Origin: an uncultured Clostridia bacterium
GTDB taxonomy: Bacteria > Bacillota > Clostridia > Christensenellales > Borkfalkiaceae
DNA length: 12,564 nt
NCBI GenBank assembly: GCA_937920115.1
Contig: CALGVF010000179.1
Coordinates: 1 to 12,564, forward strand
Reading direction: 5' to 3'
Positions 8,500 to 12,564 of this stretch are shown here, piece by piece. The position numbers and the translations under genes were made by a program. The notes under the pieces were generated by a model. That model searched no databases. It saw nothing but the letters and a program-made list of their open reading frames with translations, and was not told where the DNA came from. Position 1 is the first letter of the stretch. Every line of letters begins with the position of its first letter.

Positions 8500-8559
8500 T
8501 TATATTTCTTTGTAAAAGTTATATTTTATTTTGCAAAGTTATATTTGTTTTGCGGTAAG
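8500..8559. repeat. Three imperfect 20-bp tandem repeats
   Basis: Three head-to-tail units begin with GTTATATTT at 8500, 8519 and 8539. Each continues with a T-rich stretch and a TTTGNAAA or TTTGCGGTAA end. The period is close to two helical turns. No gene or replication protein is adjacent that would make these iterons. Confidence 0.55.
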
Positions 8560-8570
8560 TTTTGAGTGAT

Positions 8571-8737
8571 ACCGTAGGGGACGGCGCCTCGACGTCCCAA
8601 AAACGCAATATTCTTACGAAAATGGTTGAGTTATAAAACTGCCGATTTGCGTTCCTGATAATTCCCATATAACCAATATGGTTTATATCAAAAAACAACC
8701 ACATATCGGGACGCCGAGGGCGTCGTCCCCTACGGTA
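8571..8737. mobile_element. Element C: MITE-like element with 29/30-bp terminal inverted repeats and TA ends
   Basis: The left end (8571-8599) begins TACCGTAGGGGACGGCGCC. The right end (8708-8737) is its reverse complement with a few changes and one inserted base, ending CCCCTACGGTA. Both outermost dinucleotides are TA, consistent with a TA target duplication as made by IS630/Tc1-mariner transposases. The 108-bp interior has no ORF and contains a small palindrome, CCATAT-AACCA-ATATGG (8665-8681). It is non-autonomous and needs a transposase from elsewhere. It abuts the truncated left side of element D. Confidence 0.65.
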
Positions 8738-8759
8738 ACGCTTCTGATAAATTTTCATA

Positions 8760-8956
8760 TATCAAAAAATAAAAAGAAGAAACTCTTTTTTAAAGCAAAA
8801 GTTTATTACGTTAAAAAGTCTAACTTTTCTTGCTTTCCCCTTTGGGGAGAGTGGATTTTACGAGTGAAGCGAGTAAAAGACGAGAGAGGTCAGCCGCCGC
8901 CGAGACGAAGCAGCGGCAAAGCGACGAGAGAGGTCGTCCGCCGTCGACAGAGGTTG
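8760..8956. repeat. Element D: partial modular repeat (right half plus extended tail)
   Basis: This matches only the right half of elements A and B: AT-rich interior, GTCTAAC, CTTGC, and a C/G hairpin CTTTCCCC-TTT-GGGGAGAG (8833-8851). These are followed by a GTGG linker, a hairpin of TTTTAC and GTAAAA (about 8856-8877) and GACGAGAGAGGTC (8879-8891). The tail continues with another hairpin (GCCGC...GCGGC, about 8894-8917), a second GACGAGAGAGGTC and a GTCGACAGAGGTTG end. The left half is missing, possibly lost when element C arrived. Positions 8829-8891 match the reverse complement of 9774-9836 at 62 of 63 bases. Confidence 0.7.
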
Positions 8957-8980
8957 TATAATTTATTATAAAATATATAA

Positions 8981-9014
8981 AAAGTCGCCATATAAGTTGA
9001 TTAACGGCGACTTT
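8981..9014 (-). terminator. Bidirectional terminator downstream of the XRE gene
   Basis: The stem AAAGTCGCC (8981-8989) pairs with GGCGACTTT (9006-9014) around a loop containing a nested GTT-GATT-AAC hairpin. T-runs exist on both strands. It begins 12 bp beyond the XRE stop codon. The stem and loop recur almost unchanged at 10174-10209. Confidence 0.7.
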
Positions 9015-9025
9015 TCGTATGTTAT

Positions 9026-9235
9026 TCAGTTTTCTAAACCCGCAAGATAATCAATGCTTACCCCGAAAAATTCCGATAAAGCAATCAGTTTGCCAAGCGT
9101 CGGTTCGCATTTATCCTTTTCCCACAAACTTATTACCGACTTACCCACGTCTATCTCTTTCGCTAACGCGACTTGCCCGAGTCCTCGCTCTTTTCTTAAT
9201 GTTTTCAATCTTTCGCCAAACGTTTCTTTACTCAT
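9026..9235 (-). CDS. Small XRE/Cro-type helix-turn-helix repressor (69 aa)
   Basis: The protein is a single HTH_3 (XRE/Cro/CI) domain with almost nothing added. FGERLKTLRKERGL forms helix 1, QVALAKEIDV helices 2-3, GKSVISLWEKDKCEPT the recognition helix and turn, and LIALSEFFGVSIDYLAG the last helices. Such minimal proteins bind palindromic operators as dimers, usually repressing their own and a neighbouring promoter. It is transcribed away from the zinc-ribbon gene, with 110 bp between the starts holding three related palindromes. The ribosome binding site is weak (GGAAAA about 13 nt upstream), fitting a low-level regulator. A candidate promoter (TTGCAT, 18 bp, TATAAT on the minus strand, 9312-9341) has its -10 inside operator 2, which would allow autorepression. 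The inducing signal is not evident. Confidence 0.85.
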   Translation of the reverse strand: MSKETFGERLKTLRKERGLGQVALAKEIDVGKSVISLWEKDKCEPTLGKLIALSEFFGVSIDYLAGLEN

Positions 9236-9245
9236 ATAAATAATT

Positions 9246-9263
9246 TTTCCACAAAAATGGGAA
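9246..9263. promoter_or_regulatory. Operator 3: degenerate copy of the 18-bp palindrome
   Basis: TTTCCACAAAAATGGGAA agrees with operator 2 at 14 of 18 positions and has an intact ATGGGAA half. It lies 11 bp upstream of the XRE start codon and just upstream of the -35 of the zinc-ribbon promoter. Confidence 0.5.
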
Positions 9264-9269
9264 AAATAC

Positions 9270-9298
9270 TTGACATTCCATTATTATGGAATTATAAT
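9270..9298 (+). promoter_or_regulatory. Consensus sigma-A promoter of the zinc-ribbon gene
   Basis: TTGACA (9270-9275) and TATAAT (9293-9298) are separated by exactly 17 bp, a perfect match to the housekeeping consensus. The expected start is near 9305, giving a leader of about 40 nt with a strong AAAGGAGG ribosome binding site (9328-9335) 10 nt before the ATG. Such a strong promoter next to a repressor gene suggests the gene is normally held off. Confidence 0.85.
9275..9292. promoter_or_regulatory. Operator 1: palindrome filling the promoter spacer
   Basis: ATTCCATTATTATGGAAT has perfect 7-bp arms (ATTCCAT/ATGGAAT) around TATT. It starts on the last base of the -35 and ends one base before the -10, so a bound repressor would exclude RNA polymerase. 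Confidence 0.7.
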
Positions 9299-9306
9299 AA
9301 TACTAA

Positions 9307-9324
9307 TTCCCATTATAATGGGAA
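9307..9324. promoter_or_regulatory. Operator 2: perfect 18-bp palindrome over the transcription start
   Basis: TTCCCATTATAATGGGAA is a perfect 9+9 palindrome immediately downstream of the zinc-ribbon start point. It contains TATAAT on both strands; the minus-strand copy could be the -10 of the XRE promoter. Its centre lies 32 bp from operator 1, whose centre is 29 bp from operator 3, so all three fall on roughly the same helical face. Confidence 0.7.
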
Positions 9325-9345
9325 AACAAAGGAGGATGCAAACAA

Positions 9346-9672
9346 ATGTATTGCAATAATTGTGGAGAACAAATTGACGACAAGGCGGTTGTATGCCCTA
9401 AATGTGGAGTGCCTGTGAAAAGCATAAATTTGACAAACGACGCTCCGAGTGCGGGTTTTGCCGTTTTAAGTTTTTTCATTCCCTTATTAGGTTTAATATT
9501 GTATCTGATATGGAAAGACGAATATCCGTTAAAGGCGAAGTCGTGCGGTAAAGGAGCGTTGATAAGCGTTATCGTATCTGTTGTTGTAACGTTGTTTTAT
9601 GTGATTATCATAGCGATTGTCGCGGCGGCAGCCATCGGTTCGGGAATGTCGGCGTTTTTACCGTTACTTTAA
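9346..9672 (+). CDS. Small zinc-ribbon membrane protein (108 aa)
   Basis: The N-terminus is a zinc-ribbon knuckle pair, C3-x2-C6 and C17-x2-C20 (YCNNCGEQI, VCPKCGVPV). A short linker leads to two predicted membrane segments (about 37-56 and 71-97), joined by a charged loop KDEYPLKAKSCGKG that may face the cytoplasm with the ribbon. Proteins of this layout are common and uncharacterised in Clostridia. The molecular role is unknown; a metal-binding, membrane-sensing or partner-docking function is only inference. It has the strongest promoter and ribosome binding site in the window, paired operators and its own terminator (9684-9716), so it is a single-gene unit probably controlled by the divergent XRE repressor. 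The cassette is bracketed by elements D and B. Confidence 0.85.
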   Translation: MYCNNCGEQIDDKAVVCPKCGVPVKSINLTNDAPSAGFAVLSFFIPLLGLILYLIWKDEYPLKAKSCGKGALISVIVSVVVTLFYVIIIAIVAAAAIGSGMSAFLPLL

Positions 9673-9683
9673 CAAGAAAAATT

Positions 9684-9716
9684 GTCTCCGCTGAAACAGC
9701 GGAGACTTTTTATTTT
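9684..9716 (+). terminator. Rho-independent terminator after the zinc-ribbon gene
   Basis: The perfect 10-bp stem GTCTCCGCTG (9684-9693)/CAGCGGAGAC (9697-9706) closes an AAA loop and is followed by TTTTTATTTT. It begins 11 bp after the stop codon and is nearly the same hairpin as that after the lipoprotein gene. Confidence 0.9.
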
Positions 9717-9751
9717 GTCGGAATGTTATAAATATTAGCAAGTTTATGTTA

Positions 9752-10059
9752 CCGACTTCTATCGGCGGTGGGCGACCTCTCTCGTCTTTTACTCGCTTCA
9801 CTCGTAAAATCCACTCTCCCCACAGGGGAAAGCAAGTTTATTTAGTTTGTTTACGGCTTTTTTGGTATGCTGATTTATCAAGAAAATAAGAAATAAAAAA
9901 TTTTAAAAGCCTATTTCGCAATAAAATCTAACTTTTCTTGCTTTCCCCTTTGGGGAAAGTGGCTTGACGAAATGAAATGGAAGTCAAGACGATAGAGGTC
10001 TAACTGAAAGAGAGCGTTCACCGCCGAGGCGAAGTGGCGGCGAAGCGACGAGAGAGGTC
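9752..10059. repeat. Element B: full modular inverted-repeat element with extended tails
   Basis: The core (9774-10000, 227 bp) matches element A in design and partly in interior sequence. At the left, GACCTCTCTCGTC leads to a hairpin of TTTTAC and GTAAAA, a CCAC linker and the hairpin CTCTCCCCACAGGGGAAAG. At the right, CTTTCCCC-TTT-GGGGAAAG (9941-9959) leads to GTGG, a hairpin of CTTGAC (9963-9968) and GTCAAG (9983-9988), and CGATAGAGGTC. The left flank adds a CGACTTCTATCGG-type end also seen in the element D tail. The right flank adds a CCGCC...GGCGG hairpin and GACGAGAGAGGTC (10047-10059). The right arm 9937-10000 matches the reverse complement of element A's left arm 36-99 at 62 of 64 bases. 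No ORF is present. Between this element and 10173, I see only a further GACGAGAGAAGTT word at 10117-10129. Confidence 0.75.
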
Positions 10060-10173
10060 ATAAACGCAAACAAAATATAATCACAACGTTGTTACAATGA
10101 GACTGTGTTTGTAAATGACGAGAGAAGTTTTATTCTAAACAACTACACTCTTATTTGGTTTGTAAAAAAATAA

Positions 10174-10209
10174 AAAAGTCGCCGTATAGGTTGATTAATG
10201 GCGACTTTT
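10174..10209. terminator. Second copy of the AAAAGTCGCC hairpin
   Basis: AAAAGTCGCC (10174-10183) pairs perfectly with GGCGACTTTT (10200-10209). The loop (GTATAGGTTGATTAAT) differs at few positions from that at 8990-9005. It has T-runs on both strands and lies about 110 bp beyond the acyltransferase stop, so it may be a backup terminator for that operon or a mobile terminator copy. Confidence 0.6.
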
Positions 10210-10240
10210 CAATGTAAAAGGTGGCGTAAAACGCCGCCTT
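10210..10240 (-). terminator. Probable terminator of the glycosyltransferase-acyltransferase operon
   Basis: Read on the minus strand, AAGGCGGCG and CGCCACCTT (plus 10232-10240 and 10218-10226) form a 9-bp stem with one G-T pair around a 5-base loop, followed by a short T-rich stretch. It lies about 80 bp past the acyltransferase stop. The T-run is short, so efficiency is uncertain. Confidence 0.5.
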
Positions 10241-10319
10241 GTTTCTTTAATTTTTTCTTTTCCTTTATTCTTGTTAAAACTGTAAATACAGTCGTTTTTT
10301 ACGCCGATTTACGCCGTTT

Positions 10320-11144
10320 TTATGCGTTCGCCGTCGCCGTTTCCGCATCCGCTATGCCCGAAATTTCCGCGTCGTCTTCAACTTTTATATACCTTACGTA
10401 TTCTACGTTGCTCATTTTCGAGCGTTCCACCATCGTTCCGTATACCCGCTCTCTTAAATATTTCTGATTTTGTTTCACGTTTAACGTTGCTTGCGGGAAG
10501 AAAGGTCCGTCTACATACACTACCGCGCGCGGGCGTTTGAAAAATCTTCTCTTTTGGAAAGTCTTGGTAAAGCAGAACACGGGCTTGTTTTCCTGAGCGG
10601 GGTATTTGAACGATACGTCCTTGAACGGTCTTATGCCGCTGTAATACGGCCATATATGGGCTTCGGGGAATATCATTACGACTTTTCCTCTTTCGGCGTA
10701 ATCGTGAATGGCGTTCGAGAAATTACGCATACCCTTTAAATTCGTCGCTATTGGCACGCCGCCGAGCATTTCGACGAGGTGACTCACCACGGGAATGGAA
10801 AACGCGTCGGGGTTCACTATTACGTTCGCCTTTTTCGGAAACGTTACCCTCGGCGAAGTGAACGCGTCTGCGGCTATCATTGTGTGATTGCCGTAAATAA
10901 AGTAGCCGTTTTTCTTGTACGGTTTCAGAATTTTTCTGTTCTTTATCCTCTCGCCGTGCCCTATTAAATTGTAGAGACTGACGAGCGGAAACGCAATAAA
11001 GTAGTACAATATAAATGCAAAAAATCTCCATATAACGTTTTTATGCGAATAATCGTACTTGTCGGGAAGCGGTTTCGTGTGAATGTTGTTTCCCGCGAAA
11101 TCGTCGTTTATTTCGTCTTTGTAGTAAATAACTTTGTCTTTCAT
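10320..11144 (-). CDS. PlsC-like 1-acylglycerol-phosphate acyltransferase family protein (274 aa)
   Basis: Members of this family transfer acyl chains from acyl-ACP or acyl-phosphate to a lysolipid or related acceptor at the membrane. The protein has a hydrophilic N-terminus, one membrane segment (about 38-61), then YGNHTMIAADAF with the catalytic pair H87 and D93, and IFPEAHIWPY (E161) where PlsC has FPEGT. The spacing is H-x5-D rather than the textbook H-x4-D, and EAH replaces EGT, which marks a divergent subfamily whose acceptor may not be lysophosphatidate. The C-terminal ~30 residues are acidic and Ala-rich, probably disordered. The start is supported by AGGTGG nine nt upstream (complement of 11154-11159). 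It starts 53 bp after the glycosyltransferase gene on the same strand, with no terminator between them, so the two are probably cotranscribed and act in one lipid or glycolipid pathway. Confidence 0.8.
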   Translation of the reverse strand: MKDKVIYYKDEINDDFAGNNIHTKPLPDKYDYSHKNVIWRFFAFILYYFIAFPLVSLYNLIGHGERIKNRKILKPYKKNGYFIYGNHTMIAADAFTSPRVTFPKKANVIVNPDAFSIPVVSHLVEMLGGVPIATNLKGMRNFSNAIHDYAERGKVVMIFPEAHIWPYYSGIRPFKDVSFKYPAQENKPVFCFTKTFQKRRFFKRPRAVVYVDGPFFPQATLNVKQNQKYLRERVYGTMVERSKMSNVEYVRYIKVEDDAEISGIADAETATANA

Positions 11145-11197
11145 ATTATTTTACCACCTGTTTTACTTTAAATTTTGCCGAACTGCCTTGCGATATT

Positions 11198-12379
11198 TCA
11201 CGCCTTATCTTCGACTTTCTGAGCCGAAAGTTCGGCGGCGTTCGGGTTTTTCTTATGCTTTTCAATCGCTTTAAGGAGCATATCTTCCATTTTTTCCATG
11301 CACTCTTTTTGGTCAAAACTCTTGATAATCGACTTATAGCGGGCTTTATAGTCCTCGATCAGAGATTTGTTGTCGAACCAGAAGTCGATTTTTTTCGCAA
11401 GGTCTTTTGAATTGTTGAGTTTGAACAAGTTGTTTTCGTCGAGGGCAAACGCTTTCGTCGCGCTTCTCGGCGAGTTGTTTATTACGGGAACAAGCCCGCT
11501 GACAATCGCCTCTAAACAGGAAATTGCTTCGATTTCGATTGTCGCGGTATGAACGTAGAGGTCTGCTCCGCGTAACATCCCCATGAGTTCGTCTCTCGGG
11601 AAGAGTTTGAAATACGCGTCGACCGACTTTTTCGCCGCCCGTTTTTTCAGAGAATTTTTATACGGGCCGTCGCCCGCGAACACAACCTTTATCTCGTCTT
11701 TATGACTGCTTCTATTCACCGCGTCGATTAAAAGTTTCTGAGCCTTTTCCTTGCTGTATCTGCCTGTGCAGAGTATCGTAAACTTGTCGCTTACCCTTTT
11801 CGGCTCGACTTCTTCGTAAAAACACTTGTTTACGCCGTTAGAAATTACTACCGCGGGGGTCTTGTGGGTGACGTCCTCGAATAAATCTCTTATAAATTCC
11901 GTAGGATAGTGTACGTAATCGCAGTAGCGATATACAGATTTGTAGAAGTTTTTATATACGAGTTTATTGACGAACCCGACGTTCATCATAAAGACGTGAG
12001 CCGTAACGTTTTCGGCTTGGCAATGGAAACTCGCCGTGATGGGCTTGTTGAGTTCCACCGCGATTTTTCTCGCCTTTCTCGATAAGCCGAACGGTATAAG
12101 CAGGTGAACGACGTCCGCTCCCTTTATCGCTTCGGTTAAAATTTCGTCGTCCGCTTTCGCGAGAGTGACTCCGTTCATCTCCACTATCTTATTTAAAAAC
12201 TTGCCGAGATTTAAAGTCGGGGTAACGTAATAATTTTCCTTTCCCTTTTTGTCCTTGTCGCAGCAGACGACGCGTACTTCGTGTCCTTTCGACCGTAAAT
12301 GGTCGATTAAATTGTTTGCCGCGAGCGTTGTTCCGTTGTTCTTCTCTCCGAGAACGTCGCAGACCATACAAACTATCAT
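11198..12379 (-). CDS. GT4-type glycosyltransferase (393 aa)
   Basis: This is a retaining GT-B glycosyltransferase of the GT4 type, which uses a nucleotide sugar to modify a lipid or other acceptor at the inner membrane face. The N-terminal acceptor domain has the GTTLAANNLIDHLRSKGHEV pattern and a conserved histidine region, ITASFHCQAENV. The C-terminal donor domain has VISNGVN, ILCTGRYSKEKAQKLLIDAV, VFAGDGPY and the signature E-x7-E (E282, E290) in ATIEIEAISCLEAIVSG. There is no signal peptide or membrane helix; a Lys-rich C-terminus could aid membrane contact. The overall pattern resembles diacylglycerol glucosyltransferases and PimB-like enzymes, and the adjacent acyltransferase supports a lipid acceptor, but acceptor and sugar are inference. 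The start has AGGAG six nt upstream. No convincing -35/-10 pair is visible before it. Confidence 0.9.
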   Translation of the reverse strand: MIVCMVCDVLGEKNNGTTLAANNLIDHLRSKGHEVRVVCCDKDKKGKENYYVTPTLNLGKFLNKIVEMNGVTLAKADDEILTEAIKGADVVHLLIPFGLSRKARKIAVELNKPITASFHCQAENVTAHVFMMNVGFVNKLVYKNFYKSVYRYCDYVHYPTEFIRDLFEDVTHKTPAVVISNGVNKCFYEEVEPKRVSDKFTILCTGRYSKEKAQKLLIDAVNRSSHKDEIKVVFAGDGPYKNSLKKRAAKKSVDAYFKLFPRDELMGMLRGADLYVHTATIEIEAISCLEAIVSGLVPVINNSPRSATKAFALDENNLFKLNNSKDLAKKIDFWFDNKSLIEDYKARYKSIIKSFDQKECMEKMEDMLLKAIEKHKKNPNAAELSAQKVEDKA

Positions 12380-12510
12380 ATTTTTCTCCTGCTTGTGTAT
12401 ATTTTGTAAAGAACAACCGAAGTAAATTCCAAGGAAACAATCTTTTCGTTGCTTCCTCCTTCGGGTTGGTTGGGGCTGAAATAAAATCTTGCCGTCCCCT
12501 TCGGGGTATG

Positions 12511-12564
12511 CTCTCCCGATGAAACGGGAGAGGTGGCAGGCGAAGCCTGACGGAGAGGGGGCGT
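12511..12564. repeat. Element E: start of another hairpin-rich intergenic repeat, cut by the window end
   Basis: A hairpin CTCTCCCG-ATGAAA-CGGGAGAG (12511-12532) is followed by GTGG, a second hairpin CAGGC-GAA-GCCTG (12537-12549) and ACGGAGAGGG. The order of parts is the same as in the ends of elements A, B and D (C/G hairpin, GTGG linker, variable hairpin, GAC..AGAGG end), although the sequences differ. Upstream, CCCC-TTC-GGGG (about 12496-12506) adds a smaller hairpin. The element runs off the window. Similar hairpins are frequent between genes in gut Bacillota from general memory, not checked here. Confidence 0.6.

Larger units (their letters stand above)
8277..8568. other. Intergenic stretch after the lipoprotein gene
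   Basis: No gene is visible. The first ~130 bases hold short reiterations of CGTCCGA/CCGACC-type words without a clear stem. They are followed by an A-rich run of repeated AAAAATAGGAAAT words, the terminator at 8440-8471 and the 20-bp tandem repeat at 8500-8559. Confidence 0.5.

Noticed and set aside
8500..8559. Plasmid-type replication origin with iterons
   Set aside because: No replication protein gene, DnaA-box cluster or partition gene is nearby, and the setting is chromosomal housekeeping genes.
8678..8971. Plus-strand open frame of 97 codons across elements C and D
   Set aside because: It lies over two non-coding repeat elements, encodes Lys/Arg-rich repeat-derived sequence and has no ribosome binding site.
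8829..9959. CRISPR array formed by the repeated CTTTCCCC and GAGAGGTC words
   Set aside because: The copies are few, in both orientations and irregularly spaced, with no uniform spacers and no cas genes.
10197..10467. Plus-strand small ORF beginning in the second AAAAGTCGCC hairpin
   Set aside because: It runs through two hairpins and into sequence antisense to the acyltransferase, with no ribosome binding site or domain.

Overview
The window looks like a chromosomal segment of a low-to-mid GC Bacillota (Firmicutes), most likely an uncultured gut-type Clostridia. The reasons are an AddAB rather than RecBCD recombination pair, AGGAGG-type ribosome binding sites, a consensus sigma-A promoter, short stem-loop plus T-run terminators, a Gram-positive-style lipoprotein, and dense families of GC-rich intergenic palindromes. 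The exact lineage cannot be read from the sequence, and stop codon use fits the standard bacterial code.

Layout. Positions 1-349 hold a 235-bp inverted-repeat element (element A) and the addA 3' flank. Positions 350-7127, on the minus strand, hold addB followed by addA, which overlap by 8 bp; they encode the double-strand-break helicase-nuclease. addA is interrupted by one in-frame TAG at 3083-3085, while the rest of its 1140-codon frame is intact. A divergent lipoprotein gene of unknown function (7248-8276, plus) shares the upstream region with addB. From 8277 to 10319 lies an accessory, repeat-rich zone with a terminator hairpin, a 20-bp tandem repeat, a small TA-flanked inverted-repeat element (element C), a truncated modular repeat (element D), a two-gene cassette and a second full-length modular repeat (element B). 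The cassette is an XRE-type repressor gene (minus) facing away from a small zinc-ribbon membrane protein gene (plus). From 10320 to 12379 (minus) a GT4-type glycosyltransferase gene is followed by a PlsC-like acyltransferase gene, probably one operon for membrane glycolipid or phospholipid synthesis. The last ~110 bp begin another hairpin-rich intergenic repeat (element E).

How the parts fit together. AddA and AddB form one enzyme, so the amber codon in addA would disable break processing unless it is read through or is a sequence error. The XRE/zinc-ribbon pair looks like a self-contained regulatory switch: three related 18-bp palindromes lie in 110 bp of shared promoter DNA, one of them exactly filling the spacer of a perfect TTGACA/TATAAT promoter. 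That cassette lies between two 63-bp inverted repeats that differ at one base, carried by the D and B elements. The repeats themselves are modular: a conserved C/G hairpin, a GTGG linker, a second hairpin whose sequence changes but still pairs, and a GACGANAGAGGT-like end. Second-hairpin modules are shared between different ends of different elements, which suggests module exchange. The lead candidates for something undescribed are this repeat family and the repressor cassette it encloses.
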